DNA of 64,000 nucleotides from Flavobacterium sp. FEMGT703F (GCA_002786385.1 PGCN01000016.1:62001-126000); one strand, 5' to 3'. Numbered from the stretch's first letter, positions 45,668 through 55,153 are shown. Notes: generated from the sequence alone by a model not told the origin. Numbers and translations: made by a program.

Positions 45668-48600
45668 ATGCGTAACGTTTTAATGTTATCATTTTTGTTG
45701 GGATTGTCAGCAGTTCCAACGATTTCCGCCCAACAATCTGCTATTTACACTCACGAGTTATCCGAGTTTGACAAAGCTGTATTGTTGTACAAAGACAAGC
45801 AATACCAATCCGCCCAAATTTTATTTGAGCGCGTGAAGCAAAACAATAAAGAACAAGAAGTAGCGGCTGATTGCGCCTACTATATCGCCAATTGTGCCAT
45901 TCATTTGAACCAATCGAATGCCGATGAATTGATGGAAAAATTTGTCAAAGATTATCCCACCAGTTCCAAGCAAAATCAAGCTTATATTGAAGTGGCGCAG
46001 TATTATTTCGAACAAGGGAAGTTTCCTCAAGCGTTACAGTACTTTGATAAAGTAGACGAAAGTGCGCTGACTTACGAGCAATCCGAGAAATTCACCTTCC
46101 AAAAAGGCTATGCTTATTTTACTGCCGGTAATAAAAAAGAAGCCGATGAGTACTTTAAAAAAGTTGTAAACTCTAAAGAATACGGCACGCAGGCCAATTA
46201 CTATTTGGGCTTCATGAAGTATGAAGACAACAATTATCAAGATGCCAATAAGTATTTTCAAAAAGTAGAAAACGAAGAAAAGTACAAAGAGAAATTGTCC
46301 TATTTCAAAGCCGATATGCATTTCAAAGCCGGAGAGTTTGAAAAAGCCATTGAGGCCGGATTGACCGCTATGCCGAACTCCAATGCTGTCGAAAAATCGG
46401 AATTGAATAAAATTATAGGCGAGAGTTATTTCAACTTTAAACAATACGATAAAGCGCTGCCGTATCTAAAAGAATACAAAGGCAAAAAAGGCAAATGGAG
46501 TAATACCGATTTTTACCAATTGGGTTATGCTTATTACATGCAAAAAGACTATGAAAATGCCATTTTGCAATTCAATAAAATCATAGACGGAAAAGATTTT
46601 GTGGCCCAAAACGGCTATTACCATTTGGGAGAATGTTACTTCAAAACCGATAAAAAGCAACAGGCTTTGAACGCTTTCAAAAGTGCTTCAGAAATGGATT
46701 TCGACAAAGCCATTCAGGAAGATGCGAACTTAAATTACGCCAAATTGAGTTACGAAATCGGAAACTCTTACCAATCGATTCCCGATGTATTGGCTGCGTT
46801 TTTAGCCAAGTATCCTAATTCGCCAAGTAAGATAGAAATTGAGACGCTGTTGATTAACTCGTACATCACCTCGAAAAACTATAAAGACGCCTTGGTTTTA
46901 TTAGAGAAAAACAATACCGAAACCAACAAACCGGCCTATCAAAAAGTAACATTCTACCGCGGTATCGAATTGTACACCGACGGGAATTACCAAGAAGCTT
47001 TGGCCATGTTTAAAAAATCGGCAACCACAGCCAGAACCGAAAAATTCACCGCCAGAGCTACGTTTTGGAAAGGCGAAACAGAGTATGTTTTGGATAATTT
47101 CAGCGAAGCGTTGTTGAGTTTCAAACAATTTTTGGGCTACGCTGCCGCCAAAGAAACACCGGAATATAAAAACATTAACTACAATATTGCTTACGCTTAT
47201 TTCAAACAAAAAGAATACGAGCAAGCCGGAAATTATTTCCAAAGTTATATCGATACTAACAAAGACGACAAAGTGCGTTTGAACGATGCGTATTTGCGTT
47301 TGGGAGATTCGCGATTTGTGACTTCCAAATACTGGCCGGCTATGGATGCTTACAACAAAGCAATCGAAATGAAAGGCATTGACGCGGATTACGCCGCTTT
47401 CCAAAAAGCGTTGAGTTACGGATTTGTATCGCGCAACGACAGAAAGATTGAAGACTTCAATAAGTTTTTACAAAATTTCAAAACGTCGAAATACCGCGAT
47501 GATGCGCTGTTCGAGTTAGGCAATACGTATGTGGCCGAGAACAAAACGGATTTAGCCGTGAAAACGTATGACCAATTGTTGGCCGAATTCAAAAACGGTT
47601 CTTTTGCTTCCAAAGCGGTTTTGCGTCAAGGTTTGGTGTATTACAACGGTCAGAAAGACGAATTGGCTTTGGCCAAATTCAAAAAAGTAGCCGCCGATTA
47701 TCCGAGAACTCCCGAAGCCTTAGAAGCGGTTTCAACGGCGCGTTTGATTTACATGGACAGCGGTAAAGTAGATGAGTACGCCTCGTGGGTAAGAACACTC
47801 GATTTTGTGGAAGTGTCCGATGCCGAATTAGACAACGATACTTACGAAGCGGCCGAAAAACAGTACTTGCAAAACAATACCAAACAAGCCATTTCAGGTT
47901 TGAGCAGTTATGTGTCTAAATTCCCGAACGGGATTCACGCGCTGAAAGCCAATTTCTACTTAGCGCAATCGTATTATGCCGACGGTTTGGAAGCCAATGC
48001 CGTTTCGGGTTACGAGTTTGTCATCAGTAAAAGCCGCAGCGAATTTACCGAGCAATCCCTAGCGCGTTTGTGTGAAATTCACCTAAAGAAAAACGATTAC
48101 ACCAAAGCTGTTCCGGTGTTGAAACGTTTGGAAACGGAAGCCGATTTTCCTCAGAATGTGACTTTCGCCCAGGCCAATTTAATGCGAGCCTATTACGAGC
48201 AAAAGGATTACGTCAATGCCGTGGTTTATGCCGATAAAGTTTTAGCGAATCCTAAAACCGATAATAAAGTCAAAAGTGATGCGCAAATCATAGTAGCCAG
48301 AGCGGCGATTCAGGTGAACGACGAAGCCAAAGCCCGAACCGCTTATGCCAAATTGCTAACCATTGCTAAAGGCGAATTAGCGGCTGAAGCATTGTATTAC
48401 GAAGCCTATTTCAAACACAAAGACGGCAAGTTTGAAGACTCGAACAAAACCGTTCAAAAATTAGCCAAAGAGTATTCAGGCTACAAGTATTTCGGGGCTA
48501 AAGGGTTGGTAATTATGGCTAAAAACTATTACCAGTTGAAAGACAATTTCAGTGCGACATCCATTTTGGACAGTGTGATTAAAAATTTTACCGCTTATCC

Positions 48601-48682
48601 TGATGTTGTAGCCGAAGCACAAACCGAATTGGATAGCATCAAAGGCGAAGCCGCTAAAACGAATTCTTCTGTAACCGAATAA
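45668..48682 (+). CDS. Large exported tetratricopeptide-repeat protein
   Basis: A 1004-residue protein with a signal peptide (1-21, ends TISAQ). The rest is a continuous array of roughly 20 or more TPR units (for example FKAGEFEKAIEAGLTAMP and YFKTDKKQQALNAF). The tail ends in NSSVTE. It should sit in the periplasm as an extended scaffold, possibly tethering or gating the barrel encoded next, which follows after 56 bp of tandem repeat. Related TPR-barrel pairs occur in other Flavobacteria; the role is unknown. It is not a lipoprotein, unlike SprE/PorW. Confidence 0.85.
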   Translation: MRNVLMLSFLLGLSAVPTISAQQSAIYTHELSEFDKAVLLYKDKQYQSAQILFERVKQNNKEQEVAADCAYYIANCAIHLNQSNADELMEKFVKDYPTSSKQNQAYIEVAQYYFEQGKFPQALQYFDKVDESALTYEQSEKFTFQKGYAYFTAGNKKEADEYFKKVVNSKEYGTQANYYLGFMKYEDNNYQDANKYFQKVENEEKYKEKLSYFKADMHFKAGEFEKAIEAGLTAMPNSNAVEKSELNKIIGESYFNFKQYDKALPYLKEYKGKKGKWSNTDFYQLGYAYYMQKDYENAILQFNKIIDGKDFVAQNGYYHLGECYFKTDKKQQALNAFKSASEMDFDKAIQEDANLNYAKLSYEIGNSYQSIPDVLAAFLAKYPNSPSKIEIETLLINSYITSKNYKDALVLLEKNNTETNKPAYQKVTFYRGIELYTDGNYQEALAMFKKSATTARTEKFTARATFWKGETEYVLDNFSEALLSFKQFLGYAAAKETPEYKNINYNIAYAYFKQKEYEQAGNYFQSYIDTNKDDKVRLNDAYLRLGDSRFVTSKYWPAMDAYNKAIEMKGIDADYAAFQKALSYGFVSRNDRKIEDFNKFLQNFKTSKYRDDALFELGNTYVAENKTDLAVKTYDQLLAEFKNGSFASKAVLRQGLVYYNGQKDELALAKFKKVAADYPRTPEALEAVSTARLIYMDSGKVDEYASWVRTLDFVEVSDAELDNDTYEAAEKQYLQNNTKQAISGLSSYVSKFPNGIHALKANFYLAQSYYADGLEANAVSGYEFVISKSRSEFTEQSLARLCEIHLKKNDYTKAVPVLKRLETEADFPQNVTFAQANLMRAYYEQKDYVNAVVYADKVLANPKTDNKVKSDAQIIVARAAIQVNDEAKARTAYAKLLTIAKGELAAEALYYEAYFKHKDGKFEDSNKTVQKLAKEYSGYKYFGAKGLVIMAKNYYQLKDNFSATSILDSVIKNFTAYPDVVAEAQTELDSIKGEAAKTNSSVTE

Positions 48683-48683
48683 A

Positions 48684-48723
48684 TTTCTCTGTGAATCTCC
48701 GAGTTTCTCTGTGAACCTCTGTG
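48684..48723. repeat. 20-nt tandem repeat between the TPR and barrel genes
   Basis: Two adjacent 20-nt units at 48684-48703 and 48704-48723 share TTTCTCTGTGAA and differ at a few bases in the second half. This pattern is common in intergenic spacers of these bacteria. Confidence 0.6.
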
Positions 48724-48738
48724 TAATTTTAATTAGAT

Positions 48739-50457
48739 ATGAAACAAGTAAAATATATAGCAGCCATCCTTTTTGTAACCCAAATCGTTTTCGCCCAAAA
48801 GAAAGACGAAAACATCGGAACCGAAGTAGTGAACGTGGTTAAACCTTATACACCAACCATTTCCGATGCTTTTAAAGTGAAAGAAATACCAAGTTTGGAC
48901 GACGAAGAAACGCAGAAAAAGGAAAACATCAAATACACTATTTTTTCGTTTCCGGTAGCGTCGACTTTTGCACCTGCTAAAGGAAAAGCCGCCGGTGTTG
49001 ACAAATCGCCTCAAGAAAAAATCTTCAGTAACTATCTGACCTTAGCGGCCGGAAATTTCGGTACGGTGAACGCGGAATTGTTTGTAACGGAAAACATAAG
49101 CAACACGGATTACTTTGGTGGCTCGTTACGCCACAGTTCGTCGCAAGGTGGCATTGACGGCGTGTTTTTAGATGATAAATTCATGAATAGTACTTTGGAT
49201 TTAACTTATGGAAGTCGCACCAATACGATGAACTGGAACGCTGATTTGGGTTACCAACACCAAATTTACAATTGGTACGGTTTTTATCCCGGAACCATTA
49301 CACCGGAGACTTTGGCTACCATAGATGAGCAGCAAACGTACCATACTTTGTATGTTGGCGGCAGATTAGGATTGAACAATATCTTGAAAGAAAGTTCGGT
49401 TAAGTTTACCCGTTTTTGGGATGCTTTTGGTTCGGCTGAGAATCGTTTTGTGGCCAAGCCATCCTTAGAGTTTGATATTGTTGAGCAAAAAATTAAAGCC
49501 GATTTTGTATTGGATTACATCAGCGGTTCATTTGATAAAAACATGGTAGGGAATGCCGCTATTAAATACGGTTTTACCAATGTAGGTTTTCAACCGAGTA
49601 TCAAAATCCAAAAAGATGATTTAACGGTGAATGCCGGAGTAGGTTTTTTTTACAGCGCTGCTCAGGAACAAGGCGAAAGCAAGTTTTTCATCTATCCGCA
49701 AGTGACCGGTTCCTATAGAGTGGTAGGCGATTTGATGATTTTTTATGCCGGATTGGAAGGCGGACTGAAGCAAAATTCTTATCGCGATTTTGTACAAGAG
49801 AATTTCTTTGTTTCTCCAACCTTGATGGTGGCGCCAACCGATCAGAAATATGATATTTATGTTGGTTTAAAAGGAAAGTTGGCCAACAGTGTGAGTTATA
49901 ATATCCGTGGTTCTTATCTAAACGAAGACAATCGCGCCTTATTCAAAAGCAACGGCTACGAAGAATTAGTTGGTTTTGAAGGTTATCAATACGGCAATTC
50001 CTTTAATGTGGTGTATGACAAGCTTAAAACCGTAAGTTTCTTTGGCGAATTGAAAGCCGATTTTTCTAAAAATGTGGCTTTTGGCATCAACGGTACTTTC
50101 AGTAGCTATTCGACCGATGTTGAAAGCGAAGCTTGGAATTTACCGGCTTTAAAATTAGGCGCCAGTTTAGACGTGAACATTACTCAAAAATGGTACGCCG
50201 GTACTAATGTGTTCTTTGTAGGTGAAAGAAAAGATTTTGCCCATTTTGCTTCTTTAACACAACCAACTTTTGACACCGAAGTTACCTTAGACAGTTTCTT
50301 CGACTTGAATGCACACATCGGTTACAAACACAGCGAGCGTTTGACCTTTTTCTTAAAAGGCAACAATTTAGCCAACCAAGATTACCAACGTTGGTTGAAT
50401 TATCCTGTGCAAGGATTACAAGTGTTAGGTGGCGCGAATTATAAGTTTGATTTTTAA
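48739..50457 (+). CDS. Outer-membrane beta-barrel protein, TonB-receptor-like but without a plug
   Basis: A 572-residue exported protein with signal peptide 1-19 (ends VFAQ). About 70 residues of acidic, Lys-rich linker (VVNVVKPYTPTISDAFKVKE) precede a barrel of alternating aromatic strands, and it ends in GGANYKFDF with a terminal Phe, typical of outer-membrane barrels. No TonB box, carboxypeptidase-like or plug domain is recognisable, so it differs from classical TonB-dependent receptors despite barrel resemblance. It follows the TPR gene and probably works with it. Substrate unknown. Confidence 0.78.
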   Translation: MKQVKYIAAILFVTQIVFAQKKDENIGTEVVNVVKPYTPTISDAFKVKEIPSLDDEETQKKENIKYTIFSFPVASTFAPAKGKAAGVDKSPQEKIFSNYLTLAAGNFGTVNAELFVTENISNTDYFGGSLRHSSSQGGIDGVFLDDKFMNSTLDLTYGSRTNTMNWNADLGYQHQIYNWYGFYPGTITPETLATIDEQQTYHTLYVGGRLGLNNILKESSVKFTRFWDAFGSAENRFVAKPSLEFDIVEQKIKADFVLDYISGSFDKNMVGNAAIKYGFTNVGFQPSIKIQKDDLTVNAGVGFFYSAAQEQGESKFFIYPQVTGSYRVVGDLMIFYAGLEGGLKQNSYRDFVQENFFVSPTLMVAPTDQKYDIYVGLKGKLANSVSYNIRGSYLNEDNRALFKSNGYEELVGFEGYQYGNSFNVVYDKLKTVSFFGELKADFSKNVAFGINGTFSSYSTDVESEAWNLPALKLGASLDVNITQKWYAGTNVFFVGERKDFAHFASLTQPTFDTEVTLDSFFDLNAHIGYKHSERLTFFLKGNNLANQDYQRWLNYPVQGLQVLGGANYKFDF

Positions 50458-50461
50458 ATCC

Positions 50462-50516
50462 GACTTCTTAGATTTTTTGACTTCTTAGAAAGTAAGAATT
50501 ATAGATCTAAGAAGTC
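50462..50516. repeat. Inverted repeat after the barrel gene
   Basis: GACTTCTTAGAT at 50462-50473 pairs perfectly with ATCTAAGAAGTC at 50505-50516; a second direct copy, GACTTCTTAGA, at 50479-50489 can pair with the same arm. It lacks a T run, so it is better called a repeat than a terminator. Confidence 0.6.
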
Positions 50517-50546
50517 TAAGTTAGTCTAAAGATCCAATTATCTATA

Positions 50547-50990
50547 GTGAAACAACAAATCCTCCAATCCTACAAGCAATTAGTTCAAGACCGTATTGAT
50601 GTTTTCCAAGACATGATTTCCGGTTTGACTGATGACGCACAAAACGATGCCAAAGGTTCCGCAGGCGACAAACACGAAACGGCTTTGTCGATGATGCATT
50701 TGGAACAAGAAAAACTCAACCATAAGTTGCAGGAAGTTCTAGCCCAAAAAGCCGTATTGGATAAAATTGATGCCTCAGTTGTGCATCAAAAAGTGGCTTT
50801 AGGCAGTTTGGTACAAACCAATGGCCTGTGGTTGTTTGTTAGTACCGCTTTGCCTAAAATAACGCTAAACGATAAAACTGTTTTTGCGATTTCTCCTCAG
50901 TCGCCTTTAGGTACAGTTTTGATGGGGAATGGTATTGGCTATACTGCGGAAATTAATGGGAAAGAATATGTTGTTGAAGCTTTAGTTTGA
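50547..50990 (+). CDS. GreA/GreB C-terminal-like protein with coiled-coil N-terminus
   Basis: A 147-residue protein starting at GTG 50547. Residues 1-80 form a helical, coiled-coil-like segment. The C-terminal domain (about 82-147) carries ISPQSPLGTVLMG at 115-127, the FKBP-fold signature of GreA/GreB. Gre factors enter the RNA polymerase secondary channel to restart backtracked transcription; related proteins of this type compete for it. The acidic tip (TDDAQND at 28-34) is only loosely like GreA. Such proteins are sometimes mislabelled 3-oxoacyl-ACP synthase. It overlaps the convergent glycosyltransferase by 9 bp. Confidence 0.7.
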   Translation: MKQQILQSYKQLVQDRIDVFQDMISGLTDDAQNDAKGSAGDKHETALSMMHLEQEKLNHKLQEVLAQKAVLDKIDASVVHQKVALGSLVQTNGLWLFVSTALPKITLNDKTVFAISPQSPLGTVLMGNGIGYTAEINGKEYVVEALV

Positions 50991-52412
50991 TTTTTCCATA
51001 AGTACTATAAAAACACCTGCTTTTTTAAATTCTTGAATAGTTCTGTAGTTCTTCATCATTTCATCATAAACGGTATCATCTATATTAAATATGTTCGAAT
51101 AAAGGATATACCTGCTATTGTTGCCCGGTGTGTAATTGTCAAAAAATCTCTTATCGTTATTTAAGTCAATATCATCCAGAGCGTAATAATTTGGGAAAAA
51201 AGTATCTACATCTTTGAAGTTTATTTTTTGTGAATCCAAATAATTCAATGCTTTTGTTCTGAGTTGGTAATATGGCAAATGCGCTAAAGTTGAATCCCAT
51301 CCTTTAGATATTTTCGGTGGATAAATCCATAAATTACCACTTAAACTAATTAACAACCAAATGGCAGCCAAACTATTTTTTATTTTGTTAGGAACATAAC
51401 TTGAGAAAGTGAGCGTAGCTGTTAAAAGTGAAAAAGTGATGTAAATGGGTAATAGATAACGGTGTCCCATTAAATTTTTTGCCCAGAGCATGTTAAGTGG
51501 TAGTAATATTAAAATGATGATAAAGCTTAAAAGAAGCACTTGCCGTTGCTTATCGTTTAGAATATTTTTTTTGAATTTTAAAAAGATAATAAAGCATACA
51601 ATCCAAACTCCAATTCTGCCAAAATCAATTAAACGCCAGCCCAACAGTCCGATATTGAAAAGGAATCCATTTATATCGGTTCTCTCAAAGCAATCAGCCC
51701 AAGGTGAATCTTTGTGATAGCCAATCCATCCTTTTTCGTGAAAATGATAAATGCTGAAACAGATAAAGAGTGTTAATGCAGGAAGGTAAAGTAACGAACG
51801 TTTCAATAGTTTTTTAATATTATCAAATGACATTAAATTTTTAAAGCTGTAATTGACGTAAATATCGATTATCATCAGACAAAGTGATAACATCATTCCT
51901 CTCATGCTTGTCAAAAACAAACCTAGAACACCAATAACTATTAATTCCTTTTTATTTCTGAATACAGCGTTTAAAGTCAGTAAAAAGAAAAACATCAACG
52001 GAACGTCAGGTGAAACTAATGTGATTTGACTCATTAAACTGGCATCAACAAAAATTAAAAGTAAAGCAATACCGCTATATTTTTCGACGATGAATTGTTT
52101 ACACAAATTATTCAACTGCCAAACAATCCCAATAGCAAATGGCAACATAGCCAAGTGACTTGCTTCAACTGTTCTTCCGAATGCCTTCCAAATCAGAGCA
52201 ATATACATTCCGAAAGTCGGAATATGACCGCTATCCAATTCAATTGGTAAAAGTAAATTGGAAAAGTTATTACTGTAATAGTAATTTCCATGTTGAGATG
52301 CCAATTGAATGGTGTCCCAAAAAAAGCCATTGTTCCTGTTTGTGACAACCAATAGAAAAGCTATCAGTAGTGTCAGATAAAAGAATAGTTGGTTTTTAAG
52401 TTTATAATTCAT
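50982..52412 (-). CDS. GT-C-like membrane glycosyltransferase (ArnT/PMT type)
   Basis: A 476-residue protein with about 11 predicted helices. The first loop has FFWDTIQLASQHGNYYY, the acidic residue expected in polyprenol-phosphate-sugar glycosyltransferases, and the SPDVPLMFFFLLTL segment is a second hallmark. A C-terminal soluble part (about 375-476) lies outside the membrane. With the adjoining GT2 it could form a two-step system that loads a sugar on polyprenol phosphate and transfers it across the membrane. It abuts that GT2 without a gap. Confidence 0.72.
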   Translation of the reverse strand: MNYKLKNQLFFYLTLLIAFLLVVTNRNNGFFWDTIQLASQHGNYYYSNNFSNLLLPIELDSGHIPTFGMYIALIWKAFGRTVEASHLAMLPFAIGIVWQLNNLCKQFIVEKYSGIALLLIFVDASLMSQITLVSPDVPLMFFFLLTLNAVFRNKKELIVIGVLGLFLTSMRGMMLSLCLMIIDIYVNYSFKNLMSFDNIKKLLKRSLLYLPALTLFICFSIYHFHEKGWIGYHKDSPWADCFERTDINGFLFNIGLLGWRLIDFGRIGVWIVCFIIFLKFKKNILNDKQRQVLLLSFIIILILLPLNMLWAKNLMGHRYLLPIYITFSLLTATLTFSSYVPNKIKNSLAAIWLLISLSGNLWIYPPKISKGWDSTLAHLPYYQLRTKALNYLDSQKINFKDVDTFFPNYYALDDIDLNNDKRFFDNYTPGNNSRYILYSNIFNIDDTVYDEMMKNYRTIQEFKKAGVFIVLMEKSN

Positions 52413-53153
52413 CTATCTGAATAATCTTGATTGGTAGATTTTGGTTTTGCTTAAAAAATAAGTTACCGCTACGGTCATAACCCCTAATCCGTATTTTAAA
52501 CTTCTCGAAAAATTAATCGATGAAGCATCTTCAAAATATTTAGTAGGGCAAGTGATTTCCGCAATTTCAAATCCTTTGTGAAATATTTGGGCGATGAATT
52601 GATTGTCGAAAATAAAATCATTCGAGTTTTTGTTGAAATCAATTTGTTCCAATACTGCTCGGGAATAAGCACGATAACCCGTGTGGTATTCCGATAATTT
52701 TTGATTCATCAAGATGTTTTGAAATAAAGTCAGAAATCGATTGGCTACGTATTTATACAAAGGCATTCCGCCTTTCAAAGCGCCTTTGCCTAAAATTCTG
52801 GAACCAATTACCACCGGATAAACCTCGTTGGCTATCAAATAACTCATAGAGTGAATTAGCTTGGGTGTATATTGATAATCCGGATGGAGCATGATGATTA
52901 TATCGCCGCCAATTTCCAATGCCTTGTTGTAACAACTTTTTTGATTGCCACCATAACCTAAGTTTTTTTCGTGCAAAATGATATGGTTGATTCCTAATTC
53001 TTTGGCGATATCTTGAGTATTGTCACTACTGTTGTCATCCACCAATATCACATCATCCACAATATCAAAAGGAATTTCGAGGTAAGTATCGGATAATGTT
53101 TTACCGGCATTGTATGCGGGAAGTACTACAATGATTTTTTTCTGGTTAATCAT
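52413..53153 (-). CDS. Polyprenol-phosphate glycosyltransferase (DPM1-like GT2)
   Basis: A 246-residue GT2. VVLPAYNAGKTL and DDNSSDNTQ are the nucleotide-binding segments, and IIMLHPDYQYTP carries an aspartate near the usual D-x-D metal position. A C-terminal hydrophobic helix (near 220-240) follows RSLKYGLGVMTVAVTYFL. Such enzymes charge dolichyl or undecaprenyl phosphate with a sugar. It heads the pair with the GT-C gene at 50982. The 205 bp upstream (53154-53358) is AT-rich, with the asnB promoter at its end. Confidence 0.82.
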   Translation of the reverse strand: MINQKKIIVVLPAYNAGKTLSDTYLEIPFDIVDDVILVDDNSSDNTQDIAKELGINHIILHEKNLGYGGNQKSCYNKALEIGGDIIIMLHPDYQYTPKLIHSMSYLIANEVYPVVIGSRILGKGALKGGMPLYKYVANRFLTLFQNILMNQKLSEYHTGYRAYSRAVLEQIDFNKNSNDFIFDNQFIAQIFHKGFEIAEITCPTKYFEDASSINFSRSLKYGLGVMTVAVTYFLSKTKIYQSRLFR

Positions 53154-53304
53154 CTTCAGAATTATAAGTGATTATTCTTTTGTAAACTTAAGCTATAAAT
53201 TGATATTTTTTACCAATCCCTTTGTTTTTGGTTTTAATAAGTTTATAAATAAAACATATTTTCATATTATAGTTTAAAATGTTAATTAAAAATAATATTA
53301 TGTT

Positions 53305-53333
53305 TTTGTTTTATAACTAAAAAGGCATCTTTG
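53305..53333 (+). promoter_or_regulatory. Probable promoter of asnB
   Basis: TTTG at 53305-53308 and CATCTTTG at 53326-53333 are 17 nt apart. The -7 box differs at its first base from TAnnTTTG and the spacing is short, so this is a probable, not certain, promoter. Confidence 0.4.
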
Positions 53334-53358
53334 CCCTATCGAAATAAATAATTAAGTT

Positions 53359-55032
53359 ATGTGTGGAATTGTATGCGCCTTTGAATTAAAGCAAAAATCA
53401 GAAACCTTAAGACCACAAGTGTTGGAAATGTCGAAAATCATCCGCCATCGCGGTCCGGATTGGAGCGGTATTTTCAGTAATGATAAAGCCATTTTGGCCC
53501 ACGAAAGATTAGCCATTGTAGATCCGGCTTCGGGTAAACAACCTTTGTTCAGTAAAGACGGAAGGTTGGTTTTGGCGGCCAATGGAGAAATATACAACCA
53601 CCAATTGTTGCGTCAACAATTTGAAGGAAAATACGAATTCCAAACCCAAAGTGATTGCGAAGTTATTTTGGCGCTCTACCAAGAAAAAGGACCGCATTTT
53701 ATAGACGAAATGAACGGTATCTTCGGATTTGCTTTGTACGATGTAGAAAAAGACGAATACTTCATTGCTCGTGATCACATGGGAATCATTCCTTTGTATA
53801 TGGGTTGGGATCAGTTCGGAACGTTTTATGTGGCTTCCGAATTGAAAGCTTTAGAAGGTTATTGTACCAAAATCGAGTTGTTTCCGCCCGGCCATTATTT
53901 GTCGAGTAAAGACGGCGAATTAGTGCAATGGTACCAAAGAGAATGGACCGAGTTCGAAGCGGTTAAAGCAAACGAAACCAGCATTCAAGAAATCAGAAAA
54001 GCGTTGGAAGCAGCCGTTCACCGTCAGTTGATGAGCGATGTGCCTTACGGCGTATTGTTGTCCGGCGGATTAGATTCTTCCATCACTTCGGCCATCGCCA
54101 AAAAGTTTGCCCAAAAGCGAATCGAATCCGGCGATACGGTTGATGCTTGGTATCCGCAATTGCACTCCTTTGCCGTTGGCTTAGAAGGTTCGCCCGATTT
54201 GGCAGCAGCCCGAAAAGTCGCCGATCATTTGGGAACGATTCACCACGAAATCAAATTCACCATACAAGAAGGCTTAGATGCTGTTCGCGATGTGATCTAC
54301 AATATAGAAACTTACGATGTTACTACCATTCGTGCTTCTACGCCTATGTATTTAATGGCCAGAGTCATCAAATCGATGGGCATCAAAATGGTGCTTTCCG
54401 GCGAAGGCTCGGACGAATTGTTTGGCGGTTATTTGTATTTCCACAAAGCGCCGAATGCTAAAGAGTTTCACGAAGAAACCGTTCGAAAATTGAGTAAACT
54501 CCACATGTACGATTGTTTGCGCGCCAACAAAAGTTTGGCTGCCTGGGGCATCGAAGGTCGAGTGCCGTTTTTAGACAAAGAGTTTATGGATGTGGCGATG
54601 CGAATCAACCCACAAGATAAAATGATCAATGGCGAGCGTATGGAAAAATGGGTGTTGCGCAAAGCTTTTGAAGATATGTTACCCGAAAGTGTGGCTTGGC
54701 GCCAAAAAGAGCAATTCAGTGACGGCGTAGGCTACAGTTGGATTGATACTTTGAAAGCTATGGTGGCTCAGGAAATCACCGATGAGCAATTGGCCAACGC
54801 CAAATACAAGTTTCCGATACAAACCCCAACGTCGAAAGAAGAGTATTATTACCGTTCCATTTTTAACGAACATTTTCCAAGCGATACAGCGGCTTTAAGC
54901 GTACCACAAGAAGCCAGTGTGGCTTGTAGTACCAAAGTTGCTTTAGAGTGGGATGAAGCCTTTAAAAACCTAAATGATCCATCGGGCAGAGCTGTGGCTA
55001 ATGTTCACGAAGAAGCCTACGTAAAAGCATAA
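53359..55032 (+). CDS. asnB: Glutamine-dependent asparagine synthase B
   Basis: A 557-residue enzyme making asparagine from aspartate, ATP and glutamine. The N-terminal nucleophile Cys2 follows the initiator Met (MCGIVCAF), giving the class II glutaminase domain. The synthetase domain has the pyrophosphate loop SGGLDSS at 235-241 and GEGSDELFGGY, with conserved RVPFLDKEF later. Length matches bacterial AsnB. It has a terminator downstream at 55121-55153, so it is a single-gene unit. Confidence 0.97.
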   Translation: MCGIVCAFELKQKSETLRPQVLEMSKIIRHRGPDWSGIFSNDKAILAHERLAIVDPASGKQPLFSKDGRLVLAANGEIYNHQLLRQQFEGKYEFQTQSDCEVILALYQEKGPHFIDEMNGIFGFALYDVEKDEYFIARDHMGIIPLYMGWDQFGTFYVASELKALEGYCTKIELFPPGHYLSSKDGELVQWYQREWTEFEAVKANETSIQEIRKALEAAVHRQLMSDVPYGVLLSGGLDSSITSAIAKKFAQKRIESGDTVDAWYPQLHSFAVGLEGSPDLAAARKVADHLGTIHHEIKFTIQEGLDAVRDVIYNIETYDVTTIRASTPMYLMARVIKSMGIKMVLSGEGSDELFGGYLYFHKAPNAKEFHEETVRKLSKLHMYDCLRANKSLAAWGIEGRVPFLDKEFMDVAMRINPQDKMINGERMEKWVLRKAFEDMLPESVAWRQKEQFSDGVGYSWIDTLKAMVAQEITDEQLANAKYKFPIQTPTSKEEYYYRSIFNEHFPSDTAALSVPQEASVACSTKVALEWDEAFKNLNDPSGRAVANVHEEAYVKA

Positions 55033-55120
55033 AATGCCCTTTCGCTTAGTGCCGAAAAGCATTATTACAGTAAAGTCGAGTTCTCAAACTTGATTGAATT
55101 GAAGTTTAGTTTGTTTGTTG

Positions 55121-55153
55121 AAAAACGTCTGTCATTTTTGGCAGGCGTTTTTT
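55121..55153 (+). terminator. Terminator after asnB
   Basis: A stem of AAAACGTCTGTC with GGCAGGCGTTTT, using two G-U pairs, around a 6-nt ATTTTT loop, is followed by a T run (55148-55153). Confidence 0.7.
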
